From assembly GCF_030811685.1 (NCBI RefSeq), contig NZ_JAUSRF010000016.1, positions 44,202 to 108,201 of the forward strand: DNA of 64,000 bases, in the 5' to 3' direction. Position 1 is the stretch's first letter, and every line of letters begins with the position of its first letter. A program made the translations under genes and the position numbers. Source of the stretch: Neorhizobium huautlense. Lineage in GTDB: Bacteria; Pseudomonadota; Alphaproteobacteria; Rhizobiales; Rhizobiaceae. This document shows, piece by piece, positions 51,634 to 59,962 of the stretch. Under the pieces are notes generated by a model that had not been told where the DNA came from, made no database searches, and worked only from the letters and a program-made list of their open reading frames with translations.

Positions 51634-53262
51634 ATGGCGCGATATGTATTCATCACAGGCGGCGTGGTTTCTTCCCTCGGGAAGGGAATTGCGGCCGCGG
51701 CCCTCGGAGCATTGCTTCAGGCGAGGGGTTACCGGGTTCGGCTTCGCAAGCTCGATCCTTATCTCAACGTTGATCCGGGCACGATGAGCCCGACCCAGCA
51801 CGGCGAGGTGTTTGTCACCGACGACGGCGCTGAGACGGATCTCGATCTCGGTCATTACGAACGCTTTACCGGCCGTTCGGCGACCAAGACCGACAACATC
51901 ACCACCGGTCGCATCTACAAGAACATCATCGACAAGGAACGTCGCGGCGATTATCTCGGCGCAACCGTTCAGGTCATTCCGCACGTGACGAACGAGATCA
52001 AGGATTTCGTCACCGAGGGCAATGACGACTACGATTTCGTTCTGTGCGAAGTCGGCGGCACGGTCGGCGATATCGAGGCGATGCCGTTCATGGAGGCGAT
52101 CCGCCAGGTCAAGAACGACCTGCCGCGCGGAACCGCGATATATCTGCATCTGACTCTGATGCCGTATATTGCAGCAGCTGGGGAATTGAAGACCAAGCCG
52201 ACCCAGCATTCCGTCAAGGAACTGCAGGCGCTGGGCATTCACCCCGACATCCTGCTGGTGCGTGCAGACCGGGAAATCCCGGAGGCCGAGCGTCGCAAGC
52301 TCTCCTTGTTCTGCAACGTCCGTCCGTCGGCCGTCATCCAGGCACTCGACGTCGCCAACATCTATGACGTTCCGATCGCCTACCACAAGGAAGGCCTCGA
52401 CAACGAAGTTCTGGCCGCCTTCGGTATCGAACCGGCGCCGAAGCCGCGTCTGGATGCGTGGGAAGACGTTTCGAGCCGTATCCGTCAGCCGGAAGGCGAA
52501 GTCACGATCGCGATCGTCGGCAAGTACACCGGCCTGAAAGATGCCTACAAGTCGCTGATCGAGGCCCTTCATCACGGCGGCATCGCCAATCAGGTCAAGG
52601 TCAAGCTCGAGTGGATCGAGTCCGAAGTTTTCGAAAAGGAAGACCCGGCGCCTTACCTCGAAAAGGTCAACGGGATTCTCGTGCCGGGCGGTTTTGGCGA
52701 GCGCGGTTCGGAAGGCAAGATCAAGGCGGCGCAGTTCGCCCGCGAGCGTAATGTTCCTTATTTCGGCATCTGCTTCGGCATGCAGATGGCGGTTGTCGAA
52801 GCGGCGCGTAACCTCGCAGGCATCGAAGACGCGTCCTCGACCGAATTCGGCCCGACCAGCGAGCCGGTCGTCGGCCTGATGACGGAATGGGTGAAGGGCA
52901 ATGCGCTGGAAAAGCGCGCGGCAGCCGGCGATCTCGGCGGCACGATGCGCCTCGGCGCCTACAATGCCAGCCTGAAAAAGGACACGCGGATTGCGCAGAT
53001 CTACGGATCGACCGACATTTCCGAGCGTCACCGCCATCGTTACGAAGTGAACGTGGATTACAAGGATAAGCTGGAAAGCTGCGGCCTGGTCTTCTCCGGC
53101 ATGTCACCGGACGGCGTTCTGCCGGAAACCGTGGAATACCCGGATCACCCGTGGTTCATCGGCGTTCAGTACCACCCGGAACTGAAGAGCCGTCCGCTCG
53201 ATCCGCATCCGCTGTTCAAGAGCTTTATCGAAGCGGCGCTGGAACAGAACCGGCTGGTTTGA
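51634..53262 (+). CDS. pyrG: CTP synthase
   Basis: Makes CTP from UTP, ATP and glutamine. 542 residues with the synthetase domain MARYVFITGGVVSSLGKGI, LRKLDPYLNVDPGTMSP and the class I glutaminase domain, GICFGMQ (Cys) with HPE in VQYHPELKS. ATG at 51634 matches the usual start, but AAGG upstream is better spaced for an in-frame GTG at 51625, so the start is not certain. A terminator follows. Confidence 0.96.
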   Translation: MARYVFITGGVVSSLGKGIAAAALGALLQARGYRVRLRKLDPYLNVDPGTMSPTQHGEVFVTDDGAETDLDLGHYERFTGRSATKTDNITTGRIYKNIIDKERRGDYLGATVQVIPHVTNEIKDFVTEGNDDYDFVLCEVGGTVGDIEAMPFMEAIRQVKNDLPRGTAIYLHLTLMPYIAAAGELKTKPTQHSVKELQALGIHPDILLVRADREIPEAERRKLSLFCNVRPSAVIQALDVANIYDVPIAYHKEGLDNEVLAAFGIEPAPKPRLDAWEDVSSRIRQPEGEVTIAIVGKYTGLKDAYKSLIEALHHGGIANQVKVKLEWIESEVFEKEDPAPYLEKVNGILVPGGFGERGSEGKIKAAQFARERNVPYFGICFGMQMAVVEAARNLAGIEDASSTEFGPTSEPVVGLMTEWVKGNALEKRAAAGDLGGTMRLGAYNASLKKDTRIAQIYGSTDISERHRHRYEVNVDYKDKLESCGLVFSGMSPDGVLPETVEYPDHPWFIGVQYHPELKSRPLDPHPLFKSFIEAALEQNRLV

Positions 53263-53284
53263 TCCGCGTCCAGAGACAGAATAA

Positions 53285-53318
53285 AAATCACCGTCGGTTT
53301 CAGATCGGCGGTTTTTTG
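53285..53318 (+). terminator. Terminator of pyrG
   Basis: ACCGTCG (53290-53296) and CGGCGGT (53306-53312) form a seven-base stem with one G-U pair, followed by TTTTTT. It isolates the next gene from pyrG transcription. Confidence 0.85.
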
Positions 53319-53431
53319 TATTTGCAAATACAACCAAGGGTTACTATTGTCGGCGACGCAATCCGAACTCAAGCGGCTGGCCACATTCGAATTCGGCGTG
53401 GGGCTAATCGTTTGTCTGGCGGGAGAGTTTA

Positions 53432-54832
53432 ATGGCATTCACCACAGCGGCGAGCGCGGGCGTCGTTAAAACCATCAGCGAACGGAAGGCCAGCCTTTAC
53501 CCCGTGGAGATCGGTGCCTGGATCATCGCCGCAGCGGTGTTGTTTTTCGTCGTTCTGCTTTCGATCAGCAACAGTCTGCATGCCGAGAGGTCCGCATGGG
53601 CCGCTCTTTTCCGGGGAATTTCAGTGGGGATATCCACCGCGGCGGCAGCAACGGCGGTCGGAGGCATGCTGGGTTTCCTGTTCGGCATCCCTCGAGTGCT
53701 ACAGAAGGCCCCGGAAACGCCGAAAGCGGGCGAGCCACAGCTCTCCTCCAAAGCCGAGCAACTGTTTGCCACCAACACCAGTCTTGAAGATATTTCCGAC
53801 TGGCTGACGAAGATCATTATCGGAATAGGTTTGGTGCAGTTCGATACGATCATCCATTACATCTATGTCTGTTCTCTGTTTGCAGCGTCCTATGCGATGT
53901 CGCAGCCAGTCAAGTTTCCGGCTCAAAATCAGTCAGAGGTTATCGATCCGGCTTTATCCGTCGCCTTCTTTTTCGGGATCATCATTACCTGCTTGCTGGG
54001 CGCCTGCATGTTCGTTTACCTCGAGACCCGTACCCGGCTGACACTCATTTTCCGCGATGTCGAGGTTGAGAACGTTGGCGGTGCGCGCCGGGAAGCCTCC
54101 GAGAAATCACTGGAGGCGTCGTTCGCACCCTCATCTGCATCTTTTCAATCCGGCCCGGCAAGCGTGGAGGAGATACCCAAGCCTATGCCGAAAGACGACG
54201 AATTGCTCAAAGTGCCGCTGTCTTCATTGAAAACGCCGGTGGAGATTGCTGGGTGGGCCATGGCGTGGGCCCGGGCGGGACAGCGGCAGATAGCCGAAGA
54301 CACACTTCGCGATGCCTTGAAACTCGATCCAAACAGTGTTGTCATTTCACTGCGCTTGGCGGAGGTCCGCCGCTTTGGCAGCAATTCGGCCAACTTCGTT
54401 GATAGCTGCGTTGAACTCACCAGAAAACCGATAGAGCGGAATGCGAGCACGGTGGAACTGTTCGAGGACGCGCTCCTCAAGGCCCTCTATTTGCCACCAC
54501 CGAGCGGGTTTTCGAATGCAATCATTCTCGCGGATTATTTATTAGCCGACCCGGCCTACAAAAATTCTTTGACCTTGATCCGCCGAGCCTCTGCCTTCGG
54601 CCTCAAGTATGCGTCCGTGCAGTCTTCCGATCACCTTGCAGCAGACGCTGCGCGGAAGGAGGCACTGAGATCAGTCGCAGACTCTGTCGCCCTCGTGCCC
54701 GACGAGAACGATCCGCATCGTCTTTTGCTGCGCCAGTTGCTGGATCCGGTCACCTACGGCGGAAATCCGCAGGACAACGATCTCGAAGTCTTCAAATCCG
54801 ATCAGGAATTCCGCAAACTCATCATCGGTTGA
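53432..54832 (+). CDS. Four-TM membrane protein with helical-repeat C-terminus, unknown
   Basis: A 466-residue protein I cannot assign. TMs by eye: 26-47, 63-86 (ending in GGMLGFLFGIPR), 127-154 and 174-198. Between TM2 and TM3 a conserved-looking block TNTSLEDISDWLTKIIIGIG leads into TM3. The GxLGFLFGIPR plus NTxLExISDWLTKI pair recurs, from memory, in poorly known bacterial membrane proteins, some in accessory or immunity loci. After a linker, residues 268-315 look like a TPR (AWARAGQRQIAEDTLRDALK LDPN) followed by helices to the end. It stands alone between pyrG and the photolyase, with less GC-rich DNA. It may be an accessory gene. Confidence 0.78.
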   Translation: MAFTTAASAGVVKTISERKASLYPVEIGAWIIAAAVLFFVVLLSISNSLHAERSAWAALFRGISVGISTAAAATAVGGMLGFLFGIPRVLQKAPETPKAGEPQLSSKAEQLFATNTSLEDISDWLTKIIIGIGLVQFDTIIHYIYVCSLFAASYAMSQPVKFPAQNQSEVIDPALSVAFFFGIIITCLLGACMFVYLETRTRLTLIFRDVEVENVGGARREASEKSLEASFAPSSASFQSGPASVEEIPKPMPKDDELLKVPLSSLKTPVEIAGWAMAWARAGQRQIAEDTLRDALKLDPNSVVISLRLAEVRRFGSNSANFVDSCVELTRKPIERNASTVELFEDALLKALYLPPPSGFSNAIILADYLLADPAYKNSLTLIRRASAFGLKYASVQSSDHLAADAARKEALRSVADSVALVPDENDPHRLLLRQLLDPVTYGGNPQDNDLEVFKSDQEFRKLIIG

Positions 54833-54879
54833 GACGGGTCGGCAGGAGAACAGCGATCATTCTGGCCCTCGGCGGGCTC

Positions 54880-56313
54880 TTAACCTTTCAAACCCTTATA
54901 CGCCGCCAGCGCCCGGTCGCGGGCCAAACCGTGGTTGACGATCGGCTTGGGATACGTCTTGCCAGGCTCGACACCGGCATCGGCCAGAACATGATCGGGT
55001 GCATCGAACGGCTTGTGAATATACTTCTTCGGAAGCTTTTGCAGTTCCGGTACCCAGTGGCGCACGTAATCGCCATCGGGATCGAATTTTTCGCCCTGCA
55101 GGATCGGGTTGAAAATGCGGAAGAAGGGCGAGGCATCGGCACCTGAACCGGCCACCCATTGCCAGTTGGCGGTGTTGCTGGCCGGATCGGCATCCAGCAA
55201 CGTATCGCGGAACCATTCTTCACCGCGCCGCCAGTCGATCAGCAGGTCCTTGATCAGGAAGGAGGCGGTGATCATGCGCACGCGGTTGTGCATGTAACCG
55301 GTCTGCCAGAGTTCGCGCATGCCGGCATCGACGATCGGGTAGCCGGTCAGCCCCTTGGTCCAGGCGGTAAAATCCCTGGTATCGAATTCCCACTCGAACG
55401 CGTCGAATTTGTCGTCCCAGTTTTTCGTGCGCAGTTCGGGAAATTCGACCAGGAGATTGTAGCAGAAATCTCTCCATGCCAGTTCCTTGCGGAAATGCAC
55501 GAGGTCGTCCTTGTGGCGCGCAGCCAGTCCGTTTGTGGCATGCCAGATGCGGGCAGGGGAGATTTCGCCGAGCGCCAGATGTGGCGACAGTTTTGATGTG
55601 GCATCCGTGCCGGGGAAATCGCGGCCCTGCTTGTAGTCGTGCAGGTCGGCGTCAATCAGGTCTTCGAGCTTTTCCTTTGCACCAGCTTCACCCGGCGTCC
55701 AGAATTCTGAAAAGCCAGCGGCCCAGTTGGGTTTGGTTGGCAGCAGGTCCCAGCCATCCAGCGATTCGGAGCGAGGATGCGTCTCAGGCGCCATCACGGT
55801 GTCTGGCGCGTCAGTCGGCTCGCCCGGCTCTCCAAGCTTCTGCATGGCGTTCCAGAACGGCGTATAGACCTTGAAGGCATTGCCCGAGCCGGTGCGGATG
55901 GTTTTGGGATCATGCAGCAACTGGCCATGGAAGGCACGGATGGCGATGCCGGCATCCTTCAGGGCAAGGGCAATGTCGCGATCCATGGAATTGCGCTCAT
56001 AAGCGCGGTTGACGAAAACGATGTCGGCGCCGGATGTGCGGGCGATATCCTGCAGCACGTCTTCGGCTGGGCCTGTGCGCAGGCACAGATCGTTGCCATG
56101 CGTCCTCAGGCTTTCGCGTAAGGCCACCAGCGAATGATGTAGCCACCACGCCTGCGCGCCGCCCAGAGGCCCGATATCGGGATTTTCCGGCTCGCGGATG
56201 TAGACGCAGATCATCGGTCGGTCGGTTTCCACGGCAGCGGTCAGCGCGTGATTGTCGTCGAGCCGCAGGTCGCGGCGGAACCAGAGAATGACCGGTTTTT
56301 TGTCTTCAGCCAC
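54880..56313 (-). CDS. phrA: Deoxyribodipyrimidine photolyase (CPD photolyase, PhrA-like)
   Basis: Repairs UV cyclobutane dimers with blue light and FAD. The 477 residues have the Rossmann-like antenna domain (ILWFRRDLRLDDNHAL) and the FAD domain (LSPHLALGEISPARIW, GTGLTGYPIVDAGMREL-type TGYPIVDAGMRELWQTGYMHNRVRM and WQWVAGSGADASPFFRIFNPI). The type is close to the class III/PhrA photolyase of Agrobacterium. It follows moeA on the minus strand. Confidence 0.93.
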   Translation of the reverse strand: MAEDKKPVILWFRRDLRLDDNHALTAAVETDRPMICVYIREPENPDIGPLGGAQAWWLHHSLVALRESLRTHGNDLCLRTGPAEDVLQDIARTSGADIVFVNRAYERNSMDRDIALALKDAGIAIRAFHGQLLHDPKTIRTGSGNAFKVYTPFWNAMQKLGEPGEPTDAPDTVMAPETHPRSESLDGWDLLPTKPNWAAGFSEFWTPGEAGAKEKLEDLIDADLHDYKQGRDFPGTDATSKLSPHLALGEISPARIWHATNGLAARHKDDLVHFRKELAWRDFCYNLLVEFPELRTKNWDDKFDAFEWEFDTRDFTAWTKGLTGYPIVDAGMRELWQTGYMHNRVRMITASFLIKDLLIDWRRGEEWFRDTLLDADPASNTANWQWVAGSGADASPFFRIFNPILQGEKFDPDGDYVRHWVPELQKLPKKYIHKPFDAPDHVLADAGVEPGKTYPKPIVNHGLARDRALAAYKGLKG

Positions 56314-56379
56314 ACGGGCCTCCTTGGATTGGATGTCCGGGGCTAAACGCGTGAGCCCGGCAAAGGCTCACACTTATGT

Positions 56380-57603
56380 TCAGGGGCGCAGCAGAATGAC
56401 CGGGCAGGGGCTGCCGGCCGGCAGTTCCGGTGCATAAGGCGGGCGGATGACGAGGCAATCGGATTGCGCGAGGATCTTCATCATCGAGGAATCCTGTTTG
56501 CCATAGGTATCGGCCACCAGTCTGCCGCTGTCATCACGCGACAGTTGTGCCCGCAAAAAATCCTGACGGAGATCGTTGGCCGCCAGCGTCTTTGTAGTAA
56601 CCGCCTCGGCCTCGCGCCTGCGTTCCGGCAGATGCGCGAGTTTCCGCAATGTCGGCTCGAGGAAAAGCAGGCTGCAGACGAGGCTTGCGACCGGATTGCC
56701 GGGCAGGCCGAGCACCTGCATGTCGCCGAGCGAGCCGACCATCAGCGGCTTGCCGGGGCGCATGGCGATGCGCCAGAAATCCAGCTCCATGCCGACGGAT
56801 TTCAACACGCCCTGCACGAGATCATGATCGCCGACAGAAGCACCGCCGATCGTCACCAGCACGTCGGCACCGGCCAGACGGGCCATCGAGATGGCCTTTT
56901 CGATCTGCGCCTTATCGTCCGGCACGATGCCGAGATCGAGCACTTCGGCACCGTTGTCGCGCGCGAGTGCCGCCACGCCAAACGTATTGGAGGCGACGAT
57001 CTGTGCCGGTCCTAGCACGGAACCGGGCTGAACCAGTTCGTCACCGGTCGCAAGGATGGCGACAACCGGCTTGCGGTAAACCGGAAGTTTGGCGTTATTC
57101 GTGGCGGCGGCGAGCGTCAGCGTCGAAAAATCCAGCTGGGTACCAACCGGCAGCACGGCTTCTCCCTCGGCAAAATCCTGTCCGCGCGGCCGTATATGGC
57201 GGCCGGGGCTGACGGCGAAGGTGGTGCGAATACGGTTACCGTCGAGCTTTTCCGCATCCTCCTGAATGAGGATCGTATCGGCGCCTTCCGGCACCGGAGC
57301 TCCGGTGAAAATCCGAACTGCTTCGCCGGGGCCGATCTTGCCGTCGAAGGCGTGACCTGCGGAGGCGGTACCAATGACCGTCAATTCACTGCCTATCTCC
57401 GGCGTGTCAGCGGCACGGATCGCGTATCCATCCATGGCAGAGGCATTGAAGGGCGGCTGGGTCAGATGTGCCGCTACAGGGCGCCCCAGAACACGTCCGG
57501 CAGCCTCGATCAGTGGCACCATCTCGATCTGGGTGACAGGCCTGGTCAATGCCGCAAGCCGCGCCTTCGCGTCAGCGACGGGGAGAAGCGCCGGCTTGTT
57601 CAT
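56380..57603 (-). CDS. moeA: Molybdopterin molybdotransferase MoeA
   Basis: Inserts molybdate into adenylated molybdopterin. The 407-residue protein has FNASAMDGYAIRAADT, TGAPVPEGADTIL, ATGDELVQPG and TIGGASVGDHDLV, all MoeA signatures. Its ATG overlaps the moaC stop in ATGA, so the two are coupled. Confidence 0.96.
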   Translation of the reverse strand: MNKPALLPVADAKARLAALTRPVTQIEMVPLIEAAGRVLGRPVAAHLTQPPFNASAMDGYAIRAADTPEIGSELTVIGTASAGHAFDGKIGPGEAVRIFTGAPVPEGADTILIQEDAEKLDGNRIRTTFAVSPGRHIRPRGQDFAEGEAVLPVGTQLDFSTLTLAAATNNAKLPVYRKPVVAILATGDELVQPGSVLGPAQIVASNTFGVAALARDNGAEVLDLGIVPDDKAQIEKAISMARLAGADVLVTIGGASVGDHDLVQGVLKSVGMELDFWRIAMRPGKPLMVGSLGDMQVLGLPGNPVASLVCSLLFLEPTLRKLAHLPERRREAEAVTTKTLAANDLRQDFLRAQLSRDDSGRLVADTYGKQDSSMMKILAQSDCLVIRPPYAPELPAGSPCPVILLRP

Positions 57604-58091
57604 GCGTCACGCCGCCAGTCGCCGGATTTGCCACCGCTCTTGGTCAAAAGCTGGATGCCGCCGATTTCCATGCCCTTGTCGGCTGCTTTGGCCATGTCGT
57701 AGATCGTCAGGCAGGCGACGGAGACGGCGGTCAGCGCTTCCATCTCGACGCCGGTCTTGCCCGAAAGCTTTGCCGTGGCTGTCACGCGCAGGCCGGGCAG
57801 GGCGGCGTCTTCCTCGATCTCCACCGACACCTTGGTCAGCATCAGTGGATGGCAGAGCGGAATGAGATCCGATGTCTTCTTGGCGGCCATGATGCCGGCC
57901 AGACGTGCCGTGCCGATCACGTCACCCTTCTTGGCATTGCCCTCGCGGATCAGCGCCAGAGTCTCCGGGAGCATGCGCACGAAACCTTCCGCCGTGGCGA
58001 TACGGGTCGTTTCGGCCTTGTCGCCGACATCGACCATATGCGCCTCGCCGCTGGCATCGATATGGGTGAGGTTAGGCTTGTCGCTCATCAC
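57600..58091 (-). CDS. moaC: Cyclic pyranopterin monophosphate synthase MoaC
   Basis: Second half of the first step of molybdenum cofactor synthesis. The 163 residues have THIDASGEAHMVDVGDK, TARLAGIMAAKKTSDLIPLCHPL and GVEMEALTAVSVACLTIYDM, all conserved. Stop and start overlap trpC upstream and moeA downstream. Confidence 0.96.
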   Translation of the reverse strand: MMSDKPNLTHIDASGEAHMVDVGDKAETTRIATAEGFVRMLPETLALIREGNAKKGDVIGTARLAGIMAAKKTSDLIPLCHPLMLTKVSVEIEEDAALPGLRVTATAKLSGKTGVEMEALTAVSVACLTIYDMAKAADKGMEIGGIQLLTKSGGKSGDWRRDA

Positions 58092-58903
58092 TGTGCAGCC
58101 GCGGTGAAGGCTTCACCTTTCAGAAGCAGACGGGTGGCAGCGGCCACATCGTCCTTCCGCATAAGACTTTCGCCGACGAGGAAGGTGGAGATTTTCGACT
58201 TCTGCAGGCGCAGGCAATCGTCATGGGTGAAAATGCCGCTTTCGCCGACGAGCAGGCGATCATCCGACACCATCGAGGCCAGACGCTCGCTGACATCGAG
58301 GCTGACTTCGAACGTGCGCAGATTGCGATTGTTGACGCCGATCATGGGGGAGGCGAGCTTGAGTGCCCGCTCCATCTCGGCTTCGTCATGCACCTCGAGA
58401 AGAACATCCATGCCGAGCTCAAAGGCGGTATCTTCCAGTGCGCGCGCTTCGTCGTCGGAAAGCGAGGCCATGATGATCAGGATGCAATCGCCGCCCCAGG
58501 CGCGGGCCTCAAACACCTGATAGGGTTCGAACAGGAAATCCTTGCGCAGCGCCGGCAGCGAGCAGGCGTCGCGGGCGGCGGTCAGGAACTCCGGTGCGCC
58601 CTGAAAGCTCGGGCCATCGGTCAGCACGGAGAGGCAGGCTGCACCGCCGGCCTCATAGGCCTTGGCCAGTGCCGGCGGATCGAAATCCGGGCGAATGAGA
58701 CCTTTCGAGGGGCTGGCCTTCTTGATTTCGGCGATCAGGCCGAAATCACCGGCGTCACGCTTGGCGACCAGAGACGAGTAGAAACCGCGCGGCGCGGACA
58801 CGTCCTTCGCCATCGCCTTCAGGTCTTCGAGCGAGGTTTTCGCCTTTGCAGCGGCGATTTCCTCGCGCTTGTAGGCTTCGATCTTGCGCAGGATGTCGGT
58901 CAT
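58088..58903 (-). CDS. trpC: Indole-3-glycerol phosphate synthase
   Basis: Closes the indole ring in tryptophan synthesis. The 271-residue TIM barrel has IAEIKKASPSKGLIRPDF, ALRKDFLFEPYQVFEARAWGGD and GVNNRNLRTFEV, with catalytic Lys and Glu positions kept. It overlaps trpD and moaC at ATGA sites. Confidence 0.97.
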   Translation of the reverse strand: MTDILRKIEAYKREEIAAAKAKTSLEDLKAMAKDVSAPRGFYSSLVAKRDAGDFGLIAEIKKASPSKGLIRPDFDPPALAKAYEAGGAACLSVLTDGPSFQGAPEFLTAARDACSLPALRKDFLFEPYQVFEARAWGGDCILIIMASLSDDEARALEDTAFELGMDVLLEVHDEAEMERALKLASPMIGVNNRNLRTFEVSLDVSERLASMVSDDRLLVGESGIFTHDDCLRLQKSKISTFLVGESLMRKDDVAAATRLLLKGEAFTAAAQ

Positions 58904-59937
58904 GCGCCGGCTCCTTCCTTGTCTGCATTCTCGTTGGAAACGGCGATCAGCCTGTCGAGCACGGCGGTCGCCTTGCCGCTGTCGAGCGATTCGGTAGCGA
59001 TCGCCATGCCGTCCATGACATTTTCCGCCTTGCCGGCGATGACGAGCGCGGCCGCCGCATTGCAGAGCGCGATGTCGCGATAGGCATTGCGGGCGCCGGC
59101 CAGCACGTCACGCAGGGCTGCGGCATTCACAATGCCATCACCACCCTTAAGGTCATCGATGACGGCGCGCGCCACGCCAAAATCTTCGGGTGTCAGTTCA
59201 AAGCTGCGGAACGCGCCATTTTCCAGCGCCACGACCTGCGTGGTACCAGTCGTGGTGATCTCGTCCATGCCGTCGCCATAAACGACCCAGACACGCTCGG
59301 AACCGAGATCACGCAGCACTTCGGCAATCGGTTGCAGCCATTGCGGCGCAAACACGCCGAGCAACTGGCGCTTGGCACCGGCCGGGTTGGAGAGGGGACC
59401 CAGCAGGTTGAAGATCGTACGTGTGCCGAGTTCGACGCGGCTCGCCGTCACATGCCGCATGGCGGCGTGGTGTTTCTGCGCGAACATGAAGCCGATACCG
59501 GCCTGCGAAATGCAGCGGCCGATCTGTTCCGGTCCGATCTCCAGATTGACGCCGAGCGTGCTGAGCGCATCCGCCGTGCCGGATTTCGAGCTCTGGGCGC
59601 GGTTGCCGTGCTTGGCGACCGAAACGCCGGCGCCCGCCGTGATGATCGAGGCAAGCGTGGAGATGTTGTAGGTGCCGATGCCGTCACCACCGGTTCCGAC
59701 AATATCGACGGCGTCGGATGGCGCCGAAACCGGCACCATCTTGGCCCGCATGGTGGAAACGGCGCCGGCGATCTCGTCGACGGTTTCGCCACGCACCCGA
59801 AGCGCCATCAGGAAACCGCCGATCTGCGATGGCGTGGCTTCACCCGACATCAGGATGTCGAAGGCCTGCAGTGCTTCCGGCCGGCTGAGGCTCTCGCCGT
59901 TGGCGACCTTGGCGATGAACGGTTTCAGGACCGGCAT
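58900..59937 (-). CDS. trpD: Anthranilate phosphoribosyltransferase
   Basis: Joins anthranilate and PRPP. From the ATG at 59937 the protein is 345 residues, beginning MPVLKPFIAKVANGESLSR. The PRPP motif DIVGTGGDGIGTYNIST and HGNRAQSSKSGTAD are complete. GGGAG lies eight bases before the ATG. It follows ppiD by 25 bases. Confidence 0.97.
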   Translation of the reverse strand: MPVLKPFIAKVANGESLSRPEALQAFDILMSGEATPSQIGGFLMALRVRGETVDEIAGAVSTMRAKMVPVSAPSDAVDIVGTGGDGIGTYNISTLASIITAGAGVSVAKHGNRAQSSKSGTADALSTLGVNLEIGPEQIGRCISQAGIGFMFAQKHHAAMRHVTASRVELGTRTIFNLLGPLSNPAGAKRQLLGVFAPQWLQPIAEVLRDLGSERVWVVYGDGMDEITTTGTTQVVALENGAFRSFELTPEDFGVARAVIDDLKGGDGIVNAAALRDVLAGARNAYRDIALCNAAAALVIAGKAENVMDGMAIATESLDSGKATAVLDRLIAVSNENADKEGAGA

Positions 59938-59962
59938 GCGATTTCTCCCTTGAGGTCCGCGT

